NCBI GenBank assembly: GCA_024704765.1
Contig: JAKMXF010000111.1
Location: 186,001-250,000 of the forward strand
DNA: 64,000 bases
Direction of reading: 5' to 3'
Source: Oopsacas minuta
Taxonomy: Eukaryota > Porifera > Hexactinellida > Lyssacinosida > Leucopsacidae
The position numbers and the translations under genes are program-made. Under the pieces are notes generated by a model that saw only the letters and a program-made list of their open reading frames with translations, was not told the origin of the DNA and did not search any database. Shown in pieces: positions 1 through 10,900 of this stretch (its first letter is position 1; each line of letters opens with the position of its first letter).

Positions 1-70
1 TAAGTGATCCACATTTCCAAATGTTAGTGAATCTCTTCACTATACACCTAACTCTATTCAATTGTTTAGC

Positions 71-1393
71 ATGTATACACTTATCCGTCCAGGTGTATTC
101 AGGCAAATACCCAGCATTCAAATTCACAAGCAATTCATCCGTAGACGTAGAAAATACATGGGATTCGACCTACCCACAGAATCTGTAGATCCAACTAATA
201 TGATCCATGAGCCGTTTGGCCGTAACCAAAAGCAAATACTTCGTCCTACAAAATACTCAGAAATCCAACTTTGGATGTTGAATTCCTACCATGAGCCCTT
301 GTTGGTCGCTCCTTTGTCTCAAAGACAATTAATTGGCATTTCTGGTGATGGAGCAAATGCGTTACTAAATGGATTGATAACAAATGACCTGAATAGTTTA
401 GAAAAAGAGCGAATTATTTTCACCTACGCTTTGAACGCGAAAGGTCGCATTCTTTTCGAAATGTTAATATACCGTTTCGAAGAAATCGCGAAAGTTCTCG
501 ACACGAACACTCGTCAAAGATTTGCGGGCACAGATGAGAACTATGTAATTGAATGCGATCACCGAACAGCACCCGATCTTATAAAACACATACGTACATT
601 TATGCTACGTAGAAAGATCAATTTTATTCCATTAACAGACGTGAATTTATTCCATATATACCCAACACCATTTGAAGAAGAAGACAAGAGAGTTTACCAG
701 GCATTCACCGACCCTAGAAATTCATTTTTGGGTTCTCGATTAGTTATCCCAAAAACCTTTGACGTCAAACACTATACACAAGATTTGATATACGTTTCGA
801 ACTTATGTTATCGTGATTATCTAAACCATCACGCTATACCTGAAGGTCCATTAGATATTACACCTGGCAAATATTACCCATTGGAGTTCTCCGGTGATCT
901 AATGAACGGTATAAGCTTCACAAAAGGTTGTTACCTCGGCCAAGAGTTGACCACACGTACATACTACACTGGACGTATTCGTAAAAGATTGCTCGCGTTG
1001 CGATGGTCTATCTTTAGTGAACCACTTGTAGTAGAACCAGGTTATGAAATCGTAGACTGTATGGACCTGAATTATAAAAAAGTTGGCAAAGTAATAAATT
1101 TTCATAACCTCTTATCTTCCGGAATTGGCCTTGTTGATTATTATACAATGCGGGTATATCCACGTATACCTGCCATACGAATTCCTCCGAAAAAGTTCGA
1201 GCAAGTTGTAATGCATCCGCCGTTCTGGTGGACAGTAGAACAACAAGAGATTTTTAATGACGACGAGGATAAGGTGTATAAGCGAACAGACTCGTGTTAT
1301 AACAAAAAGATGGATAAAGCTGATCAAGATAGAATTTATAAAGATATGCAAGAAGAGTATGTTGATCGTGGGATTGATCAAGCTATGATATAA
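71..1393 (+). CDS. IBA57: IBA57-like mitochondrial Fe-S cluster assembly protein (YgfZ/GcvT-like)
   Basis: A single open frame of 440 codons. IBA57 is a folate-binding GcvT-like protein that works with ISCA1/ISCA2 in late mitochondrial assembly of 4Fe-4S clusters. The family signature KGCYLGQE is at residues 285-292, followed by TTRTYYTGRIRKRLLAL, as in YgfZ/CAF17 proteins. Upstream, ISGDGANALLNGLITND matches the N-terminal fold (about residues 90-106). The first 30 residues are rich in R/K and lack acidic residues, which fits a mitochondrial presequence. I take the ATG at 71; the frame opens nine bases earlier only with a TTG. The C-terminal 60 residues are highly charged and look like a lineage extension. 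The gene begins close to the window edge, so a 5' untranslated exon could lie outside. Confidence 0.88.
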   Translation: MYTLIRPGVFRQIPSIQIHKQFIRRRRKYMGFDLPTESVDPTNMIHEPFGRNQKQILRPTKYSEIQLWMLNSYHEPLLVAPLSQRQLIGISGDGANALLNGLITNDLNSLEKERIIFTYALNAKGRILFEMLIYRFEEIAKVLDTNTRQRFAGTDENYVIECDHRTAPDLIKHIRTFMLRRKINFIPLTDVNLFHIYPTPFEEEDKRVYQAFTDPRNSFLGSRLVIPKTFDVKHYTQDLIYVSNLCYRDYLNHHAIPEGPLDITPGKYYPLEFSGDLMNGISFTKGCYLGQELTTRTYYTGRIRKRLLALRWSIFSEPLVVEPGYEIVDCMDLNYKKVGKVINFHNLLSSGIGLVDYYTMRVYPRIPAIRIPPKKFEQVVMHPPFWWTVEQQEIFNDDEDKVYKRTDSCYNKKMDKADQDRIYKDMQEEYVDRGIDQAMI

Positions 1394-1945
1394 ATTGTGT
1401 AATTGCGTATTTTGCATTCATTAGGCTACCAATTTTCGAATTTAGCCTTTCAGTGTTGATTTCGTGGATTAGTGAAGAAGGTCCAAATTATACCTTCAGA
1501 ATGCTATTTTTTCTGATCTGTACTTTAACGAATTTTTAGCAATACCTTCTACCCATGTTTACACTTTTTTTGAAATTCAAAAGTCCCAAATTTCCCCGGC
1601 CAGGATGGGTAAACTCTCACAAATTCTCACTCAATTAAAGCCTAATTACACTATAGTGTAGTTTGCACAGTAAATATCATAATCATTTATTACGCCACTC
1701 CCTCGCTGGGTGTAACTTATTACCACTTAGAATAATTGGCGTATAATTTTCTTCTACTCTCTATAAGCACGTTAGCTGAGTTGGTGAGTGGAAGGTTACT
1801 AAAATAGTAATTACTATCAGATTTCCATAAGACGTCTATTATGTATATAATATTATTACAAAAATCAGCATAAGTAATAGAAGCACCAATATTACTTAAT
1901 ATACTACGTCCTCATCGAAAGAAGTATTAAACAACTTAGATTAGC

Positions 1946-2055
1946 TGTTTCCAACCTGGATTCATGAACCCCTTGGTGTTCTACGGACGATAGCAGGGGG
2001 GCCACAGAATGTGTTAAAATTGGTATAGGGGTCCACGGTGAAAAGGTTAGGAGAC
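1946..2055. repeat. hAT-like MITE remnant (CCAACCTGGATTC... family)
   Basis: The stretch CCAACCTGGATTCATGAACC followed by a purine-rich 'ACGGACGATAGCAGGGGG' block recurs nearly word for word at 20218-20300. Related, more diverged copies are seen near 18740-18830, 19045-19165, 49575-49685, 51835-51925 and 62590-62705. The CAACCTGGG/GACCCC style resembles hAT (Charlie-type) termini; no clean target duplication is visible here. Confidence 0.5.
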
Positions 2056-2597
2056 GCTTACTTAGATTTTCCGAAATTCTTCCTATAAGTCAACTCCCGA
2101 GATAACAAAGTTGGTTATTACGAAAATACAGTTATAACGAAGTGATTCTTCATCCCCTATAGTTTGAAATAATTGATTTTACTCCGCTTACAATGAAATG
2201 AAACAGGTCCCAGCACTTCGTTATACTTAGAGCTTACTGCATTTATATTGACCAGACATATATTGATATCTCAATGTTTGTTTTCAAACTACCAGATGTC
2301 CATGTAACCTCCACATTTATCATCATTAGCCAGCTACTATTACTACCCAAAATCCTTCCCTATCATTATCTAATAAGTAATATGAACTACCCAGTGCTAC
2401 ATTCCAGGGCATGTCTCAGATAGTGATCGATTTGATTTAAATACTGCTGCTAATTCTTTATGACTACAATTTCAGTTCATTGTTTGGTATTACCAGAGTT
2501 TAACTCTAATTTTCTCAGAAACTGGTGAGTATAATTATTTTGAAATTTCCTTGACTTTGATACACAATTATTGTATAAAGATTTTTCATTCGTATTA

Positions 2598-2760
2598 CAA
2601 TCAACTCCGGTTATATCGAAGCTCAAAGGTCGAGCCAGCGATAATTACTTCGATATGCAATTTATTTTACTTTGGCTTGGGACCATATTTGAACAATTTC
2701 GGACTTCGATAAGAGCGGGTATTTCGAAATATCCGTGTTCGATATAACGGAAGTTGACTG
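2598..2760 (+). repeat. pogo-like MITE, copy P1
   Basis: A 163-bp element starting CAATCAACTCCGGTTATATC and ending GATATAACGGAAGTTGACTG, so the ends are inverted repeats of each other. It is flanked by TA on both sides, the target duplication of the Tc1/mariner/pogo superfamily. Internal text (GCTCAA, GGACCATATTTG.ACAATTTC, ACTTCGATA) is shared with the other copies listed. Confidence 0.75.
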
Positions 2761-2924
2761 TAATATTATGTCATTCTATACCCATTTTGTGTATTTAAGT
2801 ATGCATAAATATTCCATATAATCGACACAGCATTTTTATTTTTGTGTGTTTTCTTGAAATTAGTGATTAGAATATTTTAACATTTTCTAGTAAATATATA
2901 TTTTGAGTTATTTAATTGCATAAA

Positions 2925-4655
2925 ATGGCTAGTAAAGAAACAATTTCCGATCCGATCCCCAACAATGATAATATTGAAATAATTCCAACAATTGATGATG
3001 ACACACTCAACAAAACAATATGTCAAAACAACGATGGAATTGAGCTTGGACAAGTTGAGTTACTTCCGGGCTTAGAACCTGCAACTGCATACATTTATGG
3101 CATAGCCCTCGTATTTACATTGGGTGACAAAAAACGCACAACTCGTTCGAATAGTTATCATGTTAAACGCGAAAAGGCCAAAGTTGCATCAGTCAATAGT
3201 AAGGAAATCGGATTCGAAGAGAAGGCTAATCAACCACAATGTGTTATCATAAAATGGGAAGATTTTGTGAATTGTAGGTTACGTGAAAAAGGTCAGAAAA
3301 ATGAAAATTACGAATTGGAAATCATTAGTTTTGAAGTTTATGCTTTGACCAAGAAAATGCGGTATAAACGCCGTAGACGATGCGTGTTAACATTCGCAGT
3401 TGTCCCACAGTCGAATGAATCTCAAATACAAGCAAATTGGATTGACAAAATCACACTAACTGGCCGGAAATTTGTACAAAAAAAATTCGCGAATACTCGA
3501 GAACTGAACGACGAAGAATTGCTTGCGAAAAAACGCGTATTAATTCTATTGAACCCAGTCAGTGGAAAGCGTACAGGTTTGAAAATATTCCATGCACATG
3601 TTGAACAATTTTTGAATGATGCTGGAGTTGAATTTGAACTTTTCGTGACGCAACGTGCCAACCATGCTCGCGAAAGACTACATGACGAAGACTTAGATAA
3701 ATGGGATGGACTACTTTTCATGAGCGGAGACGGCCTTTTGAACGAAGGAGTGAACGGGTTACTTTCTCGCGAAGACGCGACCGTCGCAATACAGAAACCA
3801 TATGGGATAATACCTTGTGGAAGTGGAAATGCGATTGTTGGCGCTATTTTACATTATTCCCATGAAGATTATTCGCCGTTAAATGCCGCGTTTGTGTTCA
3901 CGAAAGGTTTATATAGTTTTTGCCTACACCCTATGGATGTAGGCTTATGCATACAGGGTGAACGAAAAACTTATTTTTGTTTGGTTGTCAATTGGGGATT
4001 TTCTGGTGATGTTGATATCGAATCGGAAGTTTTCAGGAAAATTGGGGAGTTTAGGTTCATTCTAGGCGCCATTTGGCGCGTTGTTGACAGACGTATTTAT
4101 CGTGCTGATATTTCATATTTGCCATATGACGAAATTCCAGATGTGGCTAAAGGCATAGGTTCAGGAAACGAGAATTCGATTCCTGGAAACGTAGAACCTG
4201 AAGTTACAATTTCTCTGCCAAATAATAGTGGAGTCGAAAACAACTTAAATTCTGAGAGTCCATCGCCCAAACCAATCGAGCCTTCATCCTGGATTGATTT
4301 ACCGGGACCCTTCACAAACGTATTACTCACACTTTCTCCAATGTTAAGTCATGAACTCTTTTGCGCGCCAAGCCATAAATTCGGTTGTGGCTACTTCACA
4401 CTAGTCAATATTCCCTATACGAATGTCAGTCGCATGCAGGTACTACAAATGGTCGATAGCTTTAAAGAAGACAATTTAGCCAATTTCGTTCGGCTTACTT
4501 TTACCAAAGTGAAGGCTTTTCGTTTTACGCCTATTTACCCGCCAAAAGGCTACATAGTAGTGGATGGGGAGGTGGTCCCTTATGAGACTTGTTCCGCTGA
4601 AATAACTGGTCATAAAATGTTTATTACGTCATTGTTTGAAAAAGAATCGCAGTGA
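2925..4655 (+). CDS. Sphingosine kinase
   Basis: Intronless, 576 aa from the ATG at 2925 (an upstream TTG is in frame but is not a likely start). Sphingosine kinases phosphorylate sphingosine to sphingosine-1-phosphate at membranes. The diacylglycerol-kinase-like catalytic core is complete: LLNPVSGK (C1), the nucleotide loop SGDG at residues 267-270 in LLFMSGDGLLNEG, PCGSGN with GSGN at 299-302, NWGFSGDVDIESE, and the C-terminal VVDGEVVPYE. About 200 residues precede the kinase core and include a basic KRRRR stretch. An insert of about 60 residues near residues 405-460, rich in P, S and N, separates the C3/C4 region from C5, as in animal SPHK1/2. A degraded tandem copy follows 0.9 kb downstream. 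Confidence 0.92.
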   Translation: MASKETISDPIPNNDNIEIIPTIDDDTLNKTICQNNDGIELGQVELLPGLEPATAYIYGIALVFTLGDKKRTTRSNSYHVKREKAKVASVNSKEIGFEEKANQPQCVIIKWEDFVNCRLREKGQKNENYELEIISFEVYALTKKMRYKRRRRCVLTFAVVPQSNESQIQANWIDKITLTGRKFVQKKFANTRELNDEELLAKKRVLILLNPVSGKRTGLKIFHAHVEQFLNDAGVEFELFVTQRANHARERLHDEDLDKWDGLLFMSGDGLLNEGVNGLLSREDATVAIQKPYGIIPCGSGNAIVGAILHYSHEDYSPLNAAFVFTKGLYSFCLHPMDVGLCIQGERKTYFCLVVNWGFSGDVDIESEVFRKIGEFRFILGAIWRVVDRRIYRADISYLPYDEIPDVAKGIGSGNENSIPGNVEPEVTISLPNNSGVENNLNSESPSPKPIEPSSWIDLPGPFTNVLLTLSPMLSHELFCAPSHKFGCGYFTLVNIPYTNVSRMQVLQMVDSFKEDNLANFVRLTFTKVKAFRFTPIYPPKGYIVVDGEVVPYETCSAEITGHKMFITSLFEKESQ

Positions 4656-5581
4656 TATCCTCCATGCACAATTCTTTTTAGTTGTCGATTATATATTTAC
4701 TATCAATGTACATATACATGTATATTATTACAATATAATAGATGCAGTAAATATTTATACGCAATACCGTATTTCTCTGAATATACTTTCGTGGGCATTC
4801 TTCGTCCATATATTTTGTCATTTTTCGAAAATACCGAAGATTTTGGGAAACTAATTATCTATTTTGTGGTCAAATGTGGCATAATTTTCAACAAAAATAT
4901 TCTTATCGAGAGGTTGGTGATAAAATTTTATTCATAAGTTTTGGAGCTATTTTCTAGCCCCGGCGCTTATTTAGGGGAATAGAGTACTTCAGTTTTTTGT
5001 TAGGGATCACCAAGTTTGATTGGAGTTTTATTCTTAGTGAAGCCCTCCTGTATGTTTGAGTAATAGTTATACATAGGTTCACCAATTTAATGATTGCGAG
5101 CGTGATCTTGCAATCAACAGTATTGCCTTGGGTGCGGAATTTCAATTCCCATTCCCACAGGATTTCTGTTGGAATTCCCATACCCAAGGCAACCCTGGCA
5201 ATCAATGATCGCACGATCTCATGCCCTAATTTTAGAATATTCAGTGTAGTAAAATTATTCAAGAGGACATTACAGACTAAAATTGTCCTTAAAAGTTGTA
5301 ACTCACAATTAGGTAAAAATATTTCTACAAAATTATATGGAGAAGGTAAGTCTAGTGCAGAGATGAAACCGGTCGAGGTTTTGACAGACCGCTAGTTTGA
5401 ATTTTACTAAAGCAGTTAGTGATACATAACTCCCAAATATCGCGACTGTAACACGAAATCTCAACCTGGCGTATAATCCATATATGATATTAGATAATAA
5501 CCTGGTGGCTACCCCGGCTATAGAGAAAGAAGAACTTTTAATTCCTGCGATAAGGAATCTGGTCAATACACTGAGACATTT
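4656..5581. other. Intergenic region between sphingosine kinase and its pseudogene
   Basis: No gene seen. It contains an imperfect inverted repeat at about 5111-5195, described separately. Homology to the kinase begins only at about 5582, so the duplication breakpoint, or loss of the original 5' end, lies in this stretch. Confidence 0.5.
5111..5195. repeat. Imperfect palindrome / small foldback element
   Basis: TTGCCTTGGGT on the left pairs with ACCCAAGGCAA on the right, and GGAATTTCAATTCC motifs lie inside. The same pattern (TTGCC...GGAATTTCAATTCC...GGCAACCCT) recurs at 34651-34722, and a diverged copy at about 31870-31980, so it is a dispersed family rather than a one-off hairpin. Confidence 0.55.
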
Positions 5582-6982
5582 GAACTTGGAGAGGTTGAGA
5601 TTTATCCTGGAAAGAGGCGTGCAATCGCAAATTTATCTCAAAAATGTTTGATATTCAAATGGGTTGAACCGAAATCTTCTCATATGAAACCCAATTATTG
5701 TTCTATGGGAAGATTTCCTGAATATTTCCGCTGTAAAATTTGTGAAAAAGAAAGACGAGATTCTCCATGTGCAAATAATTAGCTACCCTGAATTTGCAGT
5801 TACAAAAAGGAATAGTAAAAACGGAAAAGGTTCGCTTTAGAATTTGCTCCAATTGCCTCTTTGATTGAAGTGGAATTCAAGGGAAACTGGATTGACAAAA
5901 TCAAAATTTCTGCTCGGCGTTTTTGTCGAGAATACGTATAAAAGCACTAGGTTTGTAAGCGACATGGAATTTCTTGAGAAAAAGCGCGTCTTAGTGCTCG
6001 TAAATCCATTCTCTGGCACTCGTTCTGCGCTTAAAAATTTCAAACGAGAAGTTGCGCCATTATTACACGAAGCTGGTGTAGATTTTGAACTTTTCGTGAT
6101 AGAAAGGGCCGGACATGCACACGAAAGACTTTAACACGAGGATTTACCATAATGGGATGCCTTGCTATTCATGAGTGGCGATGGCCTTGTGAGCGAAGCC
6201 TTGAACGGCTTGGTTTCTCGAGAAGATGCTAAGAATGCCTTACAAATACCTATTGGCATAATCCCATGCGGAAGTGGTAATACATTGATCGGTACCATAC
6301 TATGCTATTCACACGAGGATTATTCTATATTGAACGCAGCATTTGTGTTTGTTAAGGGCCTCTATGGCCCATCTCAATGCATAGATGCTGGGCTTTGTAC
6401 ACTGAGTGACGTCAACTTTTATTTTTTTACTAGTTTCAATTTTGGGTATGTAAATGATGTGACTTTTGAATCGGAGTTAGTTAGGAGGATTGGAGATATT
6501 CGTTTCACGTTCTTTGCTATTGGGAAGTTATTATTAAGCCGGCATGCCTATAAAGCTGATATATCATATTTACCCCATGATGCAGATGATGATACCATAG
6601 AAGATATGAGTGACTCCTCATGAGTCAAACTTGAAGAGCCATTCACATCTATTACTATTACCCTACTACCATTTCTTTTCATAAGTTATTCATCCAACCA
6701 ACGCTTCCAATCGGTAGCGGATATTTTACACTAGCCATCCTCCCCTATGAGAATATAAGCCGCATGGATATACTCAAACTTGTTGATAAAGCTAAGAATG
6801 ACGATATTAGCGTATTTTCTCCATTTTCCTACCACAAAATGAAAGCATTTCGTATCACACCCAAATACCCAAGGAATGGTAGTCAATCAACTGATGGGGA
6901 ATTGTTGACATATGAAACTTGCTACGGTGATATTTCGCCTTATAAGATGTCGATAATCTCAATGATTGAGAAAGAGCACTGA
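5582..6982 (+). pseudogene. Decayed tandem copy of sphingosine kinase
   Basis: Homology to the intact gene at 2925-4655 is collinear. It starts with ELGEVEIYPG (about 5582), then CLIFKWVE (5646), GNWIDKIKISARRF (about 5880), KKRVLVLVNPFSG, FMSGDGLVSEALNGL, PCGSGNTLIG, and finally a piece matching the C5 region with TDGELLTYETC. It is broken: several frame changes before 5960, two in-frame TAA codons between the C1/C2 and C3 blocks (6132-6134 and 6150-6152), a TGA at 6621-6623, and a frame change before 6764. The proline/serine-rich insert is missing. ATP-loop motifs remain readable, which suggests a fairly recent loss of function. No restored sequence is offered. Confidence 0.88.
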
Positions 6983-7944
6983 ATTATTTACTATAGGAAA
7001 ATACTATTATTTTTTCAAATATATTTTTATTGCAACTCATATAGTATATAGGGGGATGCCCTAATGGCATGGACGATGTTCGACTTCAGCGTGGCCGTGC
7101 GAAATCTAGCAGTCTGAATATCATGAAAATTGGTACACATATACATTTTGGGTCGGAGATTTGTACCTCGGATATGAATTTTCTAAAGTGAATATTTCAC
7201 AATTTTCTATTTAAAATTTAATAGCAAACTAGAGATTAGGTTTCAACATGTTGTCAGGGGTATTTGGGTGCGTAAGGCTCCGATTTTGAGATTTTGAGAG
7301 TCTGAAAGTTACAAATTCAAAGATTTATATAATTGTCTTATGATTAATCATATTTTCACACCTTTTGCTAATATTTCAAAATGATGCTAGAGACTTCGTT
7401 TGAAAAGTTAGACAGGGGTAATTTTGGGTAATTATTCGGAATCTTATTCGTAGGATTTGAGGATAAGCATTAAGGGACGAATAATATTGATTATCCTGGA
7501 ATATTTCTCAGATCCAAGAGCCCAAAATCAGTCGGAGCCGCGTGCATTCAGGTATCTACACGGGGTTCAAGCCCCCCCTCTGAAAAGATCAAAAACAAAT
7601 AACCCTGAGCTGCACTACCAGTCTGTCTGCTGGACATTTTTTTTATTATTTATCACTTCTTAACAACTATATTGTATTATAGGAATTCAGTTTTGGTTAA
7701 AAGGTATTAGGATATGGCTAATCATATGATAAATACTATTTCCGATCCTCAAATCGGACATGGAGAAGTGCGAATTTCGCCTGTAACATACATATGTAAT
7801 ATGCTGTCTGCACAGATTATACTTTTAGATTTTTTGTTCTTGTCCTCTCTCTATTTGATTAGTTTAACCATAGGTCACTTTTCAACATATGTATTATATA
7901 TTTTCACCTGTTTATTTATTTAGGACTGCAAATGGGAATTCAAC
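6983..7944. other. Intergenic region with dispersed repeat R
   Basis: No gene supported; the short frames at 7457-7663 and 7714-7923 show no family motif. About half is a copy of a dispersed repeat (7045-7440). The region just before 7945 would hold the promoter of the esterase-transporter gene. Confidence 0.5.
7045..7440 (+). repeat. Dispersed repeat family R, copy 1
   Basis: About 400 bp, beginning near GGGATGCCCTAATGGCATGG and running through TTTTGGGTCGGAGATTTG, CTAAAGTGAATATTTCAC and GATTAATCATATTTTCACACC. The same ordered words recur at 44410-44810 and 54690-54890. No terminal inverted repeats were recognised, so the class is unknown. Confidence 0.65.
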
Positions 7945-10900
7945 ATGTCCTTTATCTTTAGCAACAATTTTCTCCTCACAATAATCCTAGTAACTTTCAC
8001 AAATACAAACGGAAAACTATTATGGAATCGTTTTGAAGATTCTCAAGCACTTTGTAACGACTTTACGCGAAGCGGATATTTTATCTCTTCAAGCATAAAC
8101 CAATCTTTGCCTGATAATCAAACTCGATGGGTAATTTTCCTTGAAAGCGGTGGTGTATGTTCAACACCAGACGATTGCAATCGTAGATACACGACTTTCC
8201 ATGCAACCATGTCAACAAAAAACCAGCGAATATCAAGTGTAATGTCTAGTTTAGAATCTTTTTTCGAGCCTGAATTATTGTCGCAGGGCATTGAAGGGTT
8301 TGACATTCTCTCAGAAGATCCGACAGTAAATCCTACCTACCATGATTGCATACATGTCCTAGTCCCTTATTGTACCAGCGATCTTTGGTTTGGAATTGGC
8401 AATGATTTGAATACGACAAATTTCAATTTTTCCGATGCGAAAACCGAGAATTTTCAGTTCACATTTCGCGGTAGTATCCTGCTACAAAGTTTGTTTACAG
8501 AGTTGGCAGATAAATATAGATTGAATGATGCGGAAAAGGTTTTGTTTTCCGGTTCATCAGCTGGCGGAGTTGCTCTATACAACCACGCGAAAACCTTGCA
8601 AACTTTCCTTTCGCCATCAACCGAATTATCCATTCTCGGCGATTCATCTTGGTTCATAAATTTCCAGGAATCATTCGAACTCATAAAGGGGAGTGTACTG
8701 TACTATAATTTGCCTGCATTTCAATCATGTCGTCTTTTCCGGCATGGCGTCCCTTGTTGCCTATCAACACCCTGTATGTTAACGAATCCAAGTTTCTATC
8801 CGCCCGATTTGAAAACATTGATCGTTTTCAGTTTGTATGATATATATTTATTGAATCAAACTCTTGGCGAGTTTGACAAGGACAATTTGCTGATATTTCG
8901 GATACTACGCATTATCACTGAATTCGGTGGTGCTATGAATTATAGTCTCCAGTTAGTTGAATATTTAAATCCAAATTTCAGTTTTATCGCATCTTCATGT
9001 TTACAACACGTTTTCCTAGCGACCTCGTCTTTATGGGTGCAAGGTCCATTGGGTATATTTGCGGGAAATATCGTAGAATCTTTCGTTGATTCAAACTTTA
9101 ACCTTGCAATCAAGCCTGGAATATGGACAGAGTATGTGCTAAGAATCGATGAAATTATCTACAACATATCCTCCATCACAATCCGTGACGCAATAACTCA
9201 ATGGGCAAACGGTGCTACAATATCATACCGTGAGAGTTGTAAAAGCCCTCATTGCAATAGCAAATGCCCCGAAACAATTACACTAGGCCTCGGCACACCT
9301 TATTGGCCAGCTCCCGTCCAATATACGCTCATTTCCGTTGTCCTTGTTATTGTAATTTTATGTGTAATCCTAAAATTTAGTTTATCACTGAGATATTTAT
9401 GGATTAAACGCCAGCAAAGACGGTATGTTGAACGTCACCACAAAATGCGTGCGAATTTCGAGAAACGAGGTGGTGTTTCGAACTACCACATCATGAAATG
9501 TGATCCAGACGATACAGTGACACTCGCCTGTCTTGACATAGAATATAAAGTGAATATTTCCGCACTTGCTGCCAAAAGATTGCGCTATGAGGAGGAGGAT
9601 ATCGAGCCTTTAGTGCTGAAATCTCTTGACACTGTAACGGAGGACATGTTGAAAACACTCGATCGGAAACAAACACGGAGACGACATACTTTTTCAGGGA
9701 AATTGCCTGGTGAAACGTCCGTGAATGATTTCCAAAATATATCACCGATGCACCACCCGAAAGAAAGTAGTCTTGGGAGTATGAGTGATTTCCCGAATGA
9801 TGACGACACGATTTTACTCAAAAGTTCACCCCGAAAAATTAGAAAATCGCAAACTATGAATTTAAATGATAGCCCTTATAAGAAGAAAAGATTGGAAAAA
9901 GAAGATTCAGTTTTGTTTGAGACTTTACAAAGAGTTGCGTCATTCCCTCCTGAAGATAAGAAGAAAAAATCATCCATCATGAATCCGTTGAAACAAAATT
10001 CGCGAACAATTCTCAAAGGTATTTCCGCACTTTTCAATCCTGGCGAGTTAGTAGCAATCATGGGTCCATCTGGTTCTGGAAAAACAACCCTATTGGATTT
10101 ATTAACCGGTAGAAGACAAGTTGGGAGTATCGAAGGGCGTGTATTCGTAAACGGTTTTAATGTACAGTCGGTTCGCTCATGGTTTATAGCAAATACAGGG
10201 TATGTCTTACAACAGGCACAGCCATTTTACGAAGAATTGACTGTACGTGAGAACTTAACGCTATCAGCATTTATGCGTTTACCATCTTCAATGACATTAC
10301 ATCACAGACTGGAGAGAGTTGAGGAAGTGCTCCGTGAAACATTCCTTGTCGACCTAGCTGATACTAAGGTAGGTAGGCCTGGTGGTCCAGGGTTAAGTGG
10401 TGGTCAGAAACGGAGATTAAGTGTCGCGGTACAACTTCTGAAACGTCCTACCCTACTGCTCCTTGATGAGCCGACCTCTGGACTTGATGCCTCATCTTCC
10501 TACGAACTTTTGACATATTTAAACCATGTGGCTGCAAGCGATCGCACTGTCATTGTAACCATCCATCAACCTCGCCTCGAAATATTCCATCTTTTCAATA
10601 AAATTATTCTCCTATGCAGGGGGCAAATCGCCTACCATGGGGTTCCCGAGAAAGCTTACGAGGTGTTTGTGAACGCACATCGAGCATTTGAATACACACG
10701 TGGTTTTAAACTCCCTGATATTGAGAAACATAATCCAGCTGACGTCATCATGGATATATTAGGTAGTAAAGAGTCCCGCTCGGCTATTTTAAGTTATTAC
10801 AGACTGACTGAGGAGAGTGAAGAGATTTATGATGCAATTTGTCATGCACAGCATCGACGAAAAAAATATTTCGGCCCCGTGAATGAGACATATAAAGGAT

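Larger units (their letters stand above)
1394..2924. other. Intergenic region with repeat remnants
   Basis: No convincing coding sequence. It holds an hAT-like remnant near 1946-2055 and a pogo-like inverted-repeat element at 2598-2760. The last 150 bases before the sphingosine kinase ATG are AT-rich and probably contain its promoter, but no TATA or initiator can be singled out. Confidence 0.5.

Noticed and set aside
62-70. Start of the IBA57 frame at 62
   Set aside because: It is a TTG; the first ATG is at 71. The same reasoning moved the starts of the sphingosine kinase (to 2925) and PAK (to 25375).
899-1417. Minus-strand frames under IBA57 (899-1105, 1112-1417)
   Set aside because: Shadows of the plus-strand gene without motifs. 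The same applies to antisense frames under the sphingosine kinase, transporter, nucleoporin, PAK and RasGAP genes.
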